From: Planctomycetota bacterium
GTDB taxonomy: Bacteria > Planctomycetota > UBA1135
Length of the DNA stretch: 45,781 nt
NCBI GenBank assembly: GCA_003696625.1
Contig: RFGR01000112.1
Span: 1 to 45,781, forward strand
Direction: 5' to 3'
Below, piece after piece: positions 36,211 to 44,722 of the stretch. A program made the translations under genes and the position numbers. The notes under the pieces are model-generated. The model ran no database searches. It was not told the DNA's origin and saw only the letters and a list, made by a program, of their open reading frames with translations. Within the stretch, counting starts at the first letter, position 1; each line of letters begins with the position of its first letter.

Positions 36211-37010
36211 ACCGATCCCACCGACCTCTTCCCTTCCTGCTCCTCGCCGCCTCGGTCCTGGCCGCCGGTTGCGCGCCGTCGCCGCCGCCGCCACGCCAGC
36301 CGGAAGGCACGATCATCAACCTGGAGGAGGGGCCCCAGGCCCACGACCAGCCGGTCACGGAGGCGCCGGCGGTGGCGCCGCCGACCGCCGACCAGTCCCT
36401 CTACCTGGTTCACGTCCGCAACGCCGCCGGTCAGGTCATCGAAGGCTGCCGGGTGATGCTCCTGAGCGAGAAGCCGGAACCGCTCTACCTGCGCGAGCCG
36501 CGCAAGAAGACCCGCATCCTCTACCTCTACACTCCGAACTACGGTCGGGTCGAGTTCATGGTCCAGGCCGACGGTAAGCCCAAGTATCTGCTCGTCGGCG
36601 GCGACGGTTTCAAGCCCTCGGTCCGGGAGCTGAAACCGGCGATCGGCGGCCAGACCCAGGAAATCGAGGTCGTCACCGAGATCCTGCCGATCGCCCACCT
36701 GATCATCGAGGACCACCTCGGCAACCGGGTCGATCGGCCGATGGTGACGATGCGACCGCCGGCCGACGCCCCCAACCCCTACCACATCGAGGGTCTGGCC
36801 CCGAACGAGGGCATGACCGAGATCGGCGACGACCTCGGCGAGGTCAAGCTGACCCGCCCGGTCGGTCGTTACTTGATCCTGGCCTCCAAGGGCACCGCCC
36901 AGAAGGGCGCCTGCCGCCACTACGAGATCCTCGACTGGGACGGCAGGCCGGATCCGATCGTGATCCGCCTGCCCGAGAAGTCGGAGCCGAAGCCGGACTG
37001 GTTCGACTAG
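36207..37010 (+). CDS. Putative lipoprotein of unknown function
   Basis: The 267-residue protein has a signal peptide with lipobox LAAGC (Cys near residue 23), then a Pro-rich linker. The mature region is predicted beta-rich. It begins LYLVHVRNAAGQVIEGCRV, a pattern like the carboxypeptidase-regulatory-like modules elsewhere in this window ('V.na.G..i.g..V'). A second stretch, AHLIIEDHLGNRVDRPMVTM, looks like another such module. It may be a small lipid-anchored member of the same surface-protein style. The ATG overlaps the thiI stop (ATGA). A strong intrinsic terminator follows. The function is unknown. Confidence 0.75.
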   Translation: MNRSHRPLPFLLLAASVLAAGCAPSPPPPRQPEGTIINLEEGPQAHDQPVTEAPAVAPPTADQSLYLVHVRNAAGQVIEGCRVMLLSEKPEPLYLREPRKKTRILYLYTPNYGRVEFMVQADGKPKYLLVGGDGFKPSVRELKPAIGGQTQEIEVVTEILPIAHLIIEDHLGNRVDRPMVTMRPPADAPNPYHIEGLAPNEGMTEIGDDLGEVKLTRPVGRYLILASKGTAQKGACRHYEILDWDGRPDPIVIRLPEKSEPKPDWFD

Positions 37011-37028
37011 CGGCCGGTGGGAAACGGA

Positions 37029-37067
37029 ACAGGAGCCGGGTCGGACGACCCGGCTCCTGTCTGTTTT
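37029..37067 (+). terminator. intrinsic terminator (14-bp stem, T-run)
   Basis: ACAGGAGCCGGGTC-GGAC-GACCCGGCTCCTGT is followed by CTGTTTT. This is the clearest Rho-independent terminator in the window. It ends the thiI-lipoprotein operon, and its stem could also stop the convergent tRNA-Asp transcript. Confidence 0.9.
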
Positions 37068-37070
37068 GGA

Positions 37071-37147
37071 TGGCGAGGGTGACGGGGCTCGAACCCGCAA
37101 CCACCAGATCGACAGTCTGGTACGCTAACCAATTGCGCCACACCCCC
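37071..37147 (-). tRNA. tRNA-Asp (anticodon GTC)
   Basis: The minus strand folds with acceptor GGGGGTG/CACCCTC (one G-U pair) and D-arm GCGCAATTGGTTAGCGT. The anticodon stem CCAGA/TCTGG has the loop CTGTCGA (anticodon GTC), and the T-arm is GCGGG-TTCGAGC-CCCGT. The discriminator is G, as usual for tRNA-Asp. CCA is encoded. A TATACT box lies 14 nt upstream. Confidence 0.96.
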
Positions 37148-37161
37148 GCACGGGGGCGAGA

Positions 37162-37167
37162 AGTATA
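37162..37167 (-). promoter_or_regulatory. -10 box TATACT for tRNA-Asp
   Basis: The minus strand reads TATACT, 14 nt before the mature tRNA 5' end, leaving room for a short 5' leader removed by RNase P. Confidence 0.5.
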
Positions 37168-37186
37168 GGCCGGGCCGGAGAGGGGG

Positions 37187-38023
37187 TCAAGGCCGCGGCC
37201 GGGCCGGCGCGGCCGCCTCGGCCTGCTTGGCCTCCTCCCAGAGAGCGTCCATTTCCTCCAGGGAGGCCTCGCCCAAGGGCTTGCCCAGGTGGCGCTCGAT
37301 GTGCCGGAACCGGGCGGTGAAGCGCTCGATCGTCCCGCGCAGCGCCAGCTCGGGTTCGACGTCGATCTTCCGGGCCAGGTTCACCACCGCAAACAGGAGG
37401 TCGCCCAGCTCGTGGCGGGCGGCTTCGCGGTCGTCGCGGGCGACCGCCTCCTGGAACTCGGCCCACTCCTCCTCGACCTTCTCGGCCGGCCCGAGCAGGT
37501 CGGGCCAGTCGAAGCCGGCGTTGGCCGCCTTCTGCCCCACCCGCCAGGCCCGGAGCAGAGCCGGCAGGGTGGCGGGAACCCCGGACAGAGCGGAAGTGTC
37601 CTCCTGTCCGGCCTCCTCCTTCTCAGTCTTCTTGATCGCCTCCCAGTTGCCGAGGACCTCGCCGGTGCCGGCCACCCCGACTTCCCCGTAGACGTGGGGA
37701 TGGCGCCGGATCAGCTTGGCGGTGATCCCCTCGACCACCTCGGTCAGGCCGAAGCCGCGGTCCTCCGAGGCGACCCGGGCGACCATCAGAACGCCCATCA
37801 GGAGGTCGCCGAGTTCCTCGCGGATCCCGGCGTCGTCGCCGCGGGCGACCGCGTCGGCGAGTTCGTGGCACTCCTCGAGAAGGTGCGGGGCGAGGGACTC
37901 GACGGTCTGCTCGGCGTCCCAGGGGCAGCCGCCGGGCGAGCGCAGGGTGTCGACGACTTGGATCAATCGCTCGACGGCGGCGAGCTGGTCCGGCGGAACG
38001 GGCTTCTCCTCGGGCGGCGGCAT
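37187..38023 (-). CDS. mazG: Nucleoside triphosphate pyrophosphohydrolase
   Basis: MazG hydrolyses NTPs to NMP and PPi, clearing damaged or surplus nucleotides. The 278-residue protein has two tandem MazG domains. The first carries SPGGCPWDAEQTVESLAPHL, then EECHELADAV and EELGDLLMGVLMVA. The second carries EEEWAEFQEAV and HELGDLLFAVVNLAR, which provide the ExxE metal-binding residues. The block KLIRRHPHVYGE is diagnostic. The start ATG 38023 lies 8 nt after a TAGAAT box that overlaps the queC stop. It follows queC in the same direction. Confidence 0.94.
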   Translation of the reverse strand: MPPPEEKPVPPDQLAAVERLIQVVDTLRSPGGCPWDAEQTVESLAPHLLEECHELADAVARGDDAGIREELGDLLMGVLMVARVASEDRGFGLTEVVEGITAKLIRRHPHVYGEVGVAGTGEVLGNWEAIKKTEKEEAGQEDTSALSGVPATLPALLRAWRVGQKAANAGFDWPDLLGPAEKVEEEWAEFQEAVARDDREAARHELGDLLFAVVNLARKIDVEPELALRGTIERFTARFRHIERHLGKPLGEASLEEMDALWEEAKQAEAAAPARPRP

Positions 38024-38031
38024 GGCGACGG

Positions 38032-38037
38032 ATTCTA
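38032..38037 (-). promoter_or_regulatory. -10 box TAGAAT before mazG, overlapping the queC stop
   Basis: The minus strand reads TAGAAT, then 8 nt, then ATG of mazG. The TAG is also the stop codon of queC. Confidence 0.45.
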
Positions 38038-39042
38038 CCCGTCGAGCGGCAGCGCGGCCGGCGGCGGACCCTGCCACCGCCAGCCGCGGCCGGCCGGCCG
38101 GAAGCCGCAGGAGCGCAGGACCTCGGGCTCGGCGGCGGCGGCGGCGACCCGGATCGAACCGGTGCCGGCGAACCTCTGCAGGGCGCGAAGAAGCCGCGGA
38201 GCGGCTCCGAGATCCCGGGCCTCGGGCGCCACTTCGAGGATCTCCAGGCGCCAGTCGCCGGCCGGATCGGCCCTCAGAGCGGCCCAGCCGACCGGGCGGC
38301 CGGACAGCCGCGCCTCGGCCCGGGGCCCGCTGCCGCCGGCGTCCACGGCCACCTCGACCGGCGCCGCCAGTTCCCGCTCGGCCCGGGCCCGTAACCGGCA
38401 AGCGTCGCAGCCGCCGCAAGCCCCACCGCCCGGGTCGGGGTCGTAGCAGGAGACCGTCTCCGCCACCGGCACCCCGAGTCGTCGAGCCAGGGTCAGGATC
38501 TCGGCCTTGCGCAGGTGCTGGAGCGGGGCCAGGATCCGGACCGGTCGGCCCTCGACCCCTTCGCGCGTGGCCAGCCGGGCCAGCTCGGCGAAGGCGGCCA
38601 CGAACTCGGGCCGGCAGTCCGGATAGCCGGAATAGTCGAGGGCGTTGACCCCGATCCCGATCGCGCCGGCGCCGCGGGCCTCGGCCAGGGCGAGGGCCAG
38701 GGCCAGCAGGATCGTGTTCCGGGCCGGGACGTAAGTGTCCGGAATGCCGGCCGCGACCGGAGCCAGCGGGTCGGCCTCCTTCGGGACCGGCCGGTCGGCG
38801 GTCAGGGCGGAGCCGCCGATGCCGCGCAGATCGAGCGGCAGGACCAGGTGTTCGGCGACACCCAGACGGGCTGCCAGCCGGCGGGCGGCGCTCAGTTCGA
38901 CCGCGTGGCGTTGGCCGTAGTCCACGCTCAGGGCGTGGATCTTCCAGCCCTCCCGGGCCAGCCAGGCGGCCACGGTGGTCGAGTCGAGGCCGCCCGAGAG
39001 CAGCACGACCGCCTTCCTGGAGGTATCCTCTCCGCTTCCCAT
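38035..39042 (-). CDS. queC: 7-cyano-7-deazaguanine synthase with GNAT-like C-terminal extension
   Basis: QueC makes preQ0 from 7-carboxy-7-deazaguanine, ammonia and ATP, in the queuosine pathway. Residues 1-225 are a normal QueC: PP-loop [10 protein letters not shown] (14-23), DYGQRH (41-46), YVPARNT (104-110), and the zinc cluster C199, C209, C212 and C215. The remaining 110 residues are not part of standard QueC. They read like a GNAT acetyltransferase fold: a [10 protein letters not shown] strand, then [20 protein letters not shown] (motif A with R-x-x-G-x-A) and [14 protein letters not shown] (motif B). The extension is in frame and well conserved in pattern, so this is a QueC-GNAT fusion. 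Whether it acetylates anything is unknown. It is followed by mazG. Confidence 0.88.
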   Translation of the reverse strand: MGSGEDTSRKAVVLLSGGLDSTTVAAWLAREGWKIHALSVDYGQRHAVELSAARRLAARLGVAEHLVLPLDLRGIGGSALTADRPVPKEADPLAPVAAGIPDTYVPARNTILLALALALAEARGAGAIGIGVNALDYSGYPDCRPEFVAAFAELARLATREGVEGRPVRILAPLQHLRKAEILTLARRLGVPVAETVSCYDPDPGGGACGGCDACRLRARAERELAAPVEVAVDAGGSGPRAEARLSGRPVGWAALRADPAGDWRLEILEVAPEARDLGAAPRLLRALQRFAGTGSIRVAAAAAEPEVLRSCGFRPAGRGWRWQGPPPAALPLDG

Positions 39043-39047
39043 GCCGA

Positions 39048-39078
39048 GGCTCGTCGCTTCGGCTTGAGACGAGCCGAA
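39048..39078. promoter_or_regulatory. two overlapping, mutually exclusive inverted repeats
   Basis: GGCTCGTC (39048-39055) pairs with GACGAGCC (39068-39075). TTCGGCT (39058-39064) pairs with AGCCGAA (39072-39078). The second arms overlap, so only one hairpin can form at a time. They lie between the divergent queC and mrp genes. Confidence 0.45.
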
Positions 39079-39099
39079 ACCGCCCTAATCGTAGCCAAG

Positions 39100-40140
39100 A
39101 TGAGCGAAGTCACCGAAGCCGCCGTCCTCGAAGCCCTCCGCCGGGTCCAAGATCCCGACCTCCACCGCGACGTGGTCTCCCTCGGCTTCGTCAAGGATCT
39201 GAAGATCTGCGGCGGCCAGGTGGGGTTCACCCTCGAACTGACCACTCCCGCCTGCCCGGTCAAGGAGCAGCTCCAGGAGCAGGCGCGGGCGGCGGTGGCG
39301 GCGGTGCCGGGAGTCGAGAACGTCAACGTCCGCCTCGGCGCCGCGGTCCGGAGCAGTCTGCCGAGCGGCAACGCCGCCGGCGCCTCGATCAAGAACGTGA
39401 TCGCCGTCACCAGCGGCAAGGGCGGAGTCGGCAAGAGTACCTGCGCGGTCAACCTGGCCGCCGCCTTGGCCGCCACCGGCGCCCGGGTCGGCCTGCTCGA
39501 TGCCGACGTCTACGGCCCGAACGTGCCCGTGATGATGGGCATCCACGAGAACCCGCGGGCGGCCGGCAACGGCCGGATCCTGCCGCTCGAGGCCCACGGC
39601 ATCAAGACGATCTCGGTCGGCTACATGGTCGAAGACGGCCAACCGGTGATGTGGCGGGGGCCGATGCTCCACCGGGCGCTGGAGCAGTTCTTCCAGGACG
39701 TCGAGTGGGGCGAAATCGACTACCTGCTGGTGGACATGCCGCCCGGCACCGGCGACGCCCAGATCAGCCTGGCCCAGCTCGTGCCGTTGACCGGCGCCGT
39801 GGTCGTGACCATGCCGCAGGAGGTCTCGCTGACCGACGTCCGCCGAGCGATCGGCATGTGCCGCCAGGTGAAGTGCGAGGTCCTGGGCGTGATCGAGAAC
39901 ATGAGCGGCGAGATCTTCGGCACCGGCGGCGGCGAAAAGACCGCCGAGGCCTTCTCGGTCCCCTTCCTCGGTTCGATCCCGCTCGAGCCGGAGGTGCGGC
40001 GCGGCGGCGACGCCGGCGTGCCGGTGGTCGTGGCGGCGCCGGACAGCCCGGTCGCCCGCGCCTTCGCCGAGATCGCCGGCAAGCTGGCCGCGGCGATCGC
40101 CACCCGGAAGGCCTACGAGCTGCCCATCCTCGAGGTCTGA
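39100..40140 (+). CDS. mrp: Mrp/ApbC-family iron-sulfur cluster carrier ATPase
   Basis: Mrp/ApbC delivers Fe-S clusters to apoproteins. The 346-residue protein has an N-terminal MIP18/DUF59 domain (about 5-85; ALRRVQDPDLHRDVVSLGFV and TPACPVKEQL). The ParA-like ATPase follows, with deviant Walker A SGKGGVGKST (105-114), DADVYGPNVP, and LLVDMPPGTGDAQI as Walker B. The usual cluster-binding CxxC between ENMS and IFG is missing: the protein reads IENMSGEIFGTGGGE. This may alter cluster binding; cysteine-less members occur in some lineages. The ATG 39100 is preferred over longer frames, which lack family similarity. Its end forms a hairpin with the convergent gene. Confidence 0.88.
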   Translation: MSEVTEAAVLEALRRVQDPDLHRDVVSLGFVKDLKICGGQVGFTLELTTPACPVKEQLQEQARAAVAAVPGVENVNVRLGAAVRSSLPSGNAAGASIKNVIAVTSGKGGVGKSTCAVNLAAALAATGARVGLLDADVYGPNVPVMMGIHENPRAAGNGRILPLEAHGIKTISVGYMVEDGQPVMWRGPMLHRALEQFFQDVEWGEIDYLLVDMPPGTGDAQISLAQLVPLTGAVVVTMPQEVSLTDVRRAIGMCRQVKCEVLGVIENMSGEIFGTGGGEKTAEAFSVPFLGSIPLEPEVRRGGDAGVPVVVAAPDSPVARAFAEIAGKLAAAIATRKAYELPILEV

Positions 40141-40154
40141 AGTTCAGACCTCGA
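40130..40154. terminator. two-way hairpin built from two convergent 3' coding ends
   Basis: TCGAGGTCTGA-AGT-TCAGACCTCGA is an 11-bp perfect stem with a 3-nt loop. It includes both stop codons and the last codons of both genes, which both end Glu-Val-stop. There is no T-run. Confidence 0.5.
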
Positions 40155-41079
40155 ACTCGACCCGCGGTTCGGCCCGGGCCACCACCGCCTGACGCTTCTC
40201 GGCCACCCGGACGCCGTCCTCGATCAGCAGAACCCGGTAGCTGCCGACCGGCAGGTTGCGGAACCGGGCGACTCCGTCGGCGTCGGTCACCCCCTCCCGC
40301 TCCTCGCCGAAACGCTCCTGGACCCGGATCTTGCGACCGACCAGCGGCCGGGAACCGTCGGCGGCGGTGACCACGACCTGGAGGCCGCCCAGGCGCGGGG
40401 CCCGGAAGTCCCGGCGGTACCCCCCGCGCCGGACCTCGACCGGCTCCTGATGCCGCCCGAGCGGCGCCTCGGCCGGACCGAACTCGACCCGGTAGCGGCC
40501 GGGGTCGAGGTCCGGGAAGCGGTAGCTGCCCTCGCCGTCGGTGACCGTGGCCGCGACCACGGAACCGTCGGCGTCGGCGCGCAGCCGCACCTCAAGCCAG
40601 GGGACGGCGCTGCCGTCCGGCTGCAGGACCTCCCCCTCCAGCCAGGCCCGACCGAGCTCGGCCGCGAGATCCACACCGGCGGCGGCGAGGGCGGCACCGG
40701 CGTCCGGGGCCGTCCGCCCCGGGGCGGCCGGCTGGGCCGCGCTCTCCCCGGGCTCGGCGGCGGCAAGACCGGCGGCCGGCGCTCCGCCGGCGGCCGGCGG
40801 GCCGGGAACCGGCGGCCGGCCGGCGACCAGGGCCCCCTTCACCACCACCGGGGTCGGGCGTTCCGGGTAGGGCGCCGGCTCCGGCAGCCGGGCGGCGGCG
40901 ATCTCCTCGGGCGAGCGGTTGAACCGGGCCCGGCGCTCGGCCTTGCGCGCCGCCAGTTCCCGCTGCGTGGCGGGATCCAGCGGCCGCGGCTCCGCCAGAG
41001 GCGCCGGCTGGACCAGGACGAGCAGGTCCGGGACCAGAAGGAGGAGAAGAACGGCCAATCGCCCGACCGTCTTGGGCAT
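40144..41079 (-). CDS. Secreted protein with two carboxypeptidase-regulatory-like/Cna-B modules
   Basis: The 311-residue protein has a signal or anchor helix (LAVLLLLLVPDLLVLV, about 8-23) and an Arg/Glu-rich then Pro/Ala-rich low-complexity linker (to about 140). Two beta-sandwich modules follow. The first runs from LEGEVLQPDGSAVPWLEVRL through DGEGSYRFPDLDPGRYRVEF. The second runs from LQVVVTAADGSRPLVGRKI through DADGVARFRNLPVGSYRVLL. It is the smallest of the four clear repeat proteins of this style in the window. The start ATG 41079 lies 6 nt after a TAGAAT box, a predicted leaderless transcript. It is divergent from the 1193-aa relative. The function is unknown. Confidence 0.8.
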   Translation of the reverse strand: MPKTVGRLAVLLLLLVPDLLVLVQPAPLAEPRPLDPATQRELAARKAERRARFNRSPEEIAAARLPEPAPYPERPTPVVVKGALVAGRPPVPGPPAAGGAPAAGLAAAEPGESAAQPAAPGRTAPDAGAALAAAGVDLAAELGRAWLEGEVLQPDGSAVPWLEVRLRADADGSVVAATVTDGEGSYRFPDLDPGRYRVEFGPAEAPLGRHQEPVEVRRGGYRRDFRAPRLGGLQVVVTAADGSRPLVGRKIRVQERFGEEREGVTDADGVARFRNLPVGSYRVLLIEDGVRVAEKRQAVVARAEPRVEFEV

Positions 41080-41085
41080 AGAGGC

Positions 41086-41091
41086 ATTCTA
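41086..41091 (-). promoter_or_regulatory. -10 box TAGAAT, leaderless start
   Basis: The minus strand reads TAGAAT, then 6 nt (gcctct), then the ATG at 41079. +1 falls on the start codon. Confidence 0.55.
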
Positions 41092-41116
41092 GGGAGAGCC
41101 CGCCCGGATCCCGCCC

Positions 41117-41122
41117 TAAACT
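41117..41122 (+). promoter_or_regulatory. candidate -10 box TAAACT
   Basis: TAAACT lies 18 nt before the ATG at 41141, divergent from the TAGAAT box 26 nt away. Confidence 0.35.
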
Positions 41123-41140
41123 CCCCTCTCCCGGCTGCCC

Positions 41141-44100
41141 ATGCGCAAACCTCTCGTCCTCGCGATCCTGGCCGTCCTGGCCGCCGGCCTGGTCTGGGTG
41201 GTCTTCCTCGATCCTCCCGCTTCGGCGCCGCCGCCGACCCCGGTCGACCGGACCGCCCCGCCCACGGCCACCGAGGCCGCCGCCGCCGCCGAGCCCGCCG
41301 ACCGCCGCCGGGTCGCCCGACCGACCGCGGCCGCGGCCGACGGCCGGCCGATCAAGGTCGGCGCCGGCCGCCACGGCCTGCACGGGATCGTGGTCGACGA
41401 GGGCGGCGAACCGGTTCCGGGCGCCTGGGTGGCGGCCTGGTCGGTTCCGTTCCCGCTGCTCGACTTCGAGTTCGACCTCGCCGAGATCTTTGAGAAGCCG
41501 CTCGCCTTCTCGCTCGAGCCGCTGGCCGCGACCATCGCCGACGAGCAAGGCCGGTTCGCCCTGGAGGGGGTCCAGGGCCGGACCCTCTACCTCTCGGCCC
41601 GGGCCGAGAAGCGGCTCACTCCGCGCCGACAGCGGGTGCTGCCGGCGGAGCTGGACGGCGGCGGAGAGGTCGTCCTGCGCACCGTCGCCGGTGCGGCGCT
41701 CAAGGGCCGGGTGGTCGACGCCGACGGCTCACCGGTGGCCGGAGCCGAGGTTCTGGTCGGCCCGGGGGTGAAGTACCTGATCGCGGCCTTCCGCAACCGG
41801 AACTTCTTCCTCGAACGCACCTTCACCGGACCCGACGGGAGCTTCGCGGTCGCCGCCGTGCCGGCCCGGACCGCCCTGATGGCCAACGGCATCGCCCAGG
41901 CGGTCGATTCCGGCCTGGCCGACGTCGGGCCGCTGCCGCCCGGAGCGACCGCCGAGGTCGTCGTCTCCCTTGGCGCCACCGGCGCCCTCGCCGGCGAGGT
42001 GGTCGATCTCGAGGGCGAGCCGGTGGCCGGCGCCGAGGTGATCGCGGTGCCGCTCGACCTGCGCTACGTGATTCCGTTCGTCCGCGACGTCCGGGCCTGG
42101 ACGACCACCAGCGACGGCCAGGGTCGCTATCGCTTCCCGCGGCTGCCGAAGGCCTTGGTGCTGCTGCTGGCTCAGGGTCGGCAGGGAAGGTCGGCGCCGG
42201 AGACCGCCCGCGTCATCGGTCCGGACTCGCTGGCGCCCCGGCTTCGGATCGACACGAAATCGCTGATCGAAGGCCGGGTCGTGGACGGCGACGGCCGGCC
42301 GATCGCCGGCGCGGTCGTCCGCCTGCAGAGCATCCCGGTCTCGGTCGGGGCCGAAAAGGGGAAAACCCGCACCGGCGCCGGCTTCCTGCTCGACGCCGCC
42401 CGCGAACTGCTGCCCGAACTGCTCCCTCAGGCGGCGTCGGCAACCACCGACGCCGGCGGTCGCTTCCGGATCCCGGCTTGGAGCCAGGCCCGTCTGCGGG
42501 TGGAGGCCGCCGGCTACAGCGAGGCCGATTTCCACCTCTCCCAGCTCGACGAGGGCAAGAAGCCGGTGCTCCGGATCTGGAGACCGGGAACGATCGAAGG
42601 CCGGGTGATCGAGGAAGCGAGCGGCCGGCCGGTCCGCTTCTGCCTGGTTCGCGGCGATCTCTGGTTCGAGCCCGGCGAGGAGGGCGAGGGCCTCCTCGAG
42701 ATGATCGACGAGGAGGCCCCGGCCGGCGGACCTCCGGAGGCGGCGCAAGGCCCGGACTGGCTCGGCGCCGACGAGCAGATCCTGGACCAGTCCTCCTCCT
42801 GGCGGGCGAAGCTGCGCGGCACCGTGCTGGTCGATGACGATCGGGGCGCCTTCCGGATCGCCGGGATCCCGCCGGGACAGTGGCATCTGACCGTCCAGGC
42901 CGAGGGCTATCAGAACGCCGAGCGGCAGGTCCAGGTGCCGGACGGCGGCGTCGTGGAGGGAATCGAGATCGCCCTGCGCACCGGCGCGGTAGTCAGCGGG
43001 CGGGTCACCGCCGCCAGCACCGGCCGGCCGGTGGCGGGCGCGGTGGTCACCGTCGGCCACGGCGAGGAATCCGGCTTCCTGGCCATGCTCCAGGGCCTCG
43101 GCGACAGCGTCGCGATGGCCGAGACGGGCGAGGACGGCAGTTTCCGCGTCACCGGCGCCGAGGCCGGGGCCGATTTCGTCAACGCGGTCGCCGACGGCTG
43201 GGCCTCGGCCAGCCAGCGGATCCCGGCCTTGGCCGAGCAAGAGGTGCGGACCGGCGTCGAGATCGTCCTCCACGACGGCGGCGCCCTGAGCGGCTTCGTC
43301 CGCGACCGGCGGGGCAATCCGTTGCCGGGCAGGATGGTCGGCGCCCTCAGCATCCAGGCCCGCGACTTCCAGCAGACCGCCACCGACGAGGCGGGCCACT
43401 ACCGGATGGAGCACATGCGGCCCGGCGCCTACTTCATGATGGCGGCCGATCTCGAGGATGAGTCGCTCTTCGCCGGCGACATGATGTCGATGCTCGGCAG
43501 CAGCCGGATCACCACCGCCTACGTCAAGGACGGCGAGGAGACGGTGATGGACATCGTCGATCCCGCCGCCGGCGGCTGCCGTCTCGGCGGTCGGCTGCTG
43601 GACGGCGACGAGCCGATCCCCGGCGCCAGCCTGGTCGTTCTGTCGTCCGAGGGAGGCGGTCTGATGGACTTCAACCTGGGCTTCGCCACCGCCCGCACCG
43701 ACCAGAACGGCGAGTTCCTGTTCAAGAGCCTGGCGCCGGGCGAGTACCGGCTGCAGGTCGACAGCCCGTCCTGGAACGGCGCGCTGCCGCTCGAGGTCTG
43801 GGAGGTGCCTGAGGACTACCAGGAAATCCGGATCCCGGTCGGCGTGGTCCGCGGCCGGGTCGTCTCCGGCCGGGACGGCTCGCCGGTGGCGGGCGCCTCG
43901 ATCCAGCTCGTCAGCGACGACCCGCTCGGCGGCGGCCTGGCGGTCCTGTTCGGCGGCGGCGCCGAACGCAAATGGGCCGTGGCCGAAGAGGACGGCAGCT
44001 TCGAAATCCGCGGACTGCGGCCGGGCCGCTACCACCTCGAAGTCCAGGGCGGCCGCGGCCGTCGCCGGTCCGGCGACGCCGGTCCGCCGCTGGGACGGGT

Positions 44101-44722
44101 CGAGGGCGAGCCCTTCCGGCTGCTCGAGGGTGAGGTCCGCGATGTCGGGCCGATCCAGCTCCCGGTGGCCGGCGCCATCCGCGTAGTCACCGAGATCGCC
44201 GGCGCCGACGCCGGGGAATCCTCCTGGTTCACGGCCCGGGCCGTCCGCCCGGGCGAGGAGGACGAGCAGGACGGACCGTTCGGCTTCGGCCGCGGCCACC
44301 GGAGCTGGGGCAAAGGCGAACTCCTGATCTCCGGCCTCGAAGCCGGAACCTGGACCGTCATCGTCGGCGGCGACGGCTTCCTCGAGACCCGGATCCCGGA
44401 GGTCGAGGTGCGGGCCGGGGAGACGGCCGAGGTCTTCGCCACCCTGCAGCGCGGCGTCCCCTTGCGGATCCGAATCCTCGACGCCCGCAACAACCCGGTC
44501 ACCCCGGCCGACGTCGCCTTGCTCGATCCGGCCGGCAAGCGCCTCAACCCGAAGCGCGGCGGCATCGGCGCCATGTTCGGGCGGATGTTCGGTGAACCGG
44601 AGATCGACCTCGGCACCCACCCGACCGGAAGCTACCGGATCCGCTTCCAGCACCAGGGGGCCACGATCGAGCGCGGCCTGCTGCTGACCGAGGACAGCGG
44701 AGTCATCGAGATCCGGATCTGA
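41141..44722 (+). CDS. Large TM-anchored carboxypeptidase-regulatory-like repeat protein
   Basis: The 1193-residue protein begins with a signal-anchor (LVLAILAVLAAGLVWVVFL, about 4-22) and a Pro/Ala-rich linker to about 75. About ten tandem beta-sandwich modules of 80-110 residues follow. Each shows 'G.VvD..G.PvaGA.V' (e.g. LKGRVVDADGSPVAGAEV, LAGEVVDLEGEPVAGAEV, IEGRVVDGDGRPIAGAVV, VSGRVTAASTGRPVAGAVV) and 'G.F.i.gl.pG.y.l.v' ends. This fits a long periplasmic or surface stalk. It is the most regular of the repeat proteins here. No enzyme domain is seen. Its 3' end overlaps the convergent gamma-glutamyltransferase gene by 20 bp, at a 12-bp palindrome AGATCCGGATCT (44709-44720). Confidence 0.85.
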   Translation: MRKPLVLAILAVLAAGLVWVVFLDPPASAPPPTPVDRTAPPTATEAAAAAEPADRRRVARPTAAAADGRPIKVGAGRHGLHGIVVDEGGEPVPGAWVAAWSVPFPLLDFEFDLAEIFEKPLAFSLEPLAATIADEQGRFALEGVQGRTLYLSARAEKRLTPRRQRVLPAELDGGGEVVLRTVAGAALKGRVVDADGSPVAGAEVLVGPGVKYLIAAFRNRNFFLERTFTGPDGSFAVAAVPARTALMANGIAQAVDSGLADVGPLPPGATAEVVVSLGATGALAGEVVDLEGEPVAGAEVIAVPLDLRYVIPFVRDVRAWTTTSDGQGRYRFPRLPKALVLLLAQGRQGRSAPETARVIGPDSLAPRLRIDTKSLIEGRVVDGDGRPIAGAVVRLQSIPVSVGAEKGKTRTGAGFLLDAARELLPELLPQAASATTDAGGRFRIPAWSQARLRVEAAGYSEADFHLSQLDEGKKPVLRIWRPGTIEGRVIEEASGRPVRFCLVRGDLWFEPGEEGEGLLEMIDEEAPAGGPPEAAQGPDWLGADEQILDQSSSWRAKLRGTVLVDDDRGAFRIAGIPPGQWHLTVQAEGYQNAERQVQVPDGGVVEGIEIALRTGAVVSGRVTAASTGRPVAGAVVTVGHGEESGFLAMLQGLGDSVAMAETGEDGSFRVTGAEAGADFVNAVADGWASASQRIPALAEQEVRTGVEIVLHDGGALSGFVRDRRGNPLPGRMVGALSIQARDFQQTATDEAGHYRMEHMRPGAYFMMAADLEDESLFAGDMMSMLGSSRITTAYVKDGEETVMDIVDPAAGGCRLGGRLLDGDEPIPGASLVVLSSEGGGLMDFNLGFATARTDQNGEFLFKSLAPGEYRLQVDSPSWNGALPLEVWEVPEDYQEIRIPVGVVRGRVVSGRDGSPVAGASIQLVSDDPLGGGLAVLFGGGAERKWAVAEEDGSFEIRGLRPGRYHLEVQGGRGRRRSGDAGPPLGRVEGEPFRLLEGEVRDVGPIQLPVAGAIRVVTEIAGADAGESSWFTARAVRPGEEDEQDGPFGFGRGHRSWGKGELLISGLEAGTWTVIVGGDGFLETRIPEVEVRAGETAEVFATLQRGVPLRIRILDARNNPVTPADVALLDPAGKRLNPKRGGIGAMFGRMFGEPEIDLGTHPTGSYRIRFQHQGATIERGLLLTEDSGVIEIRI

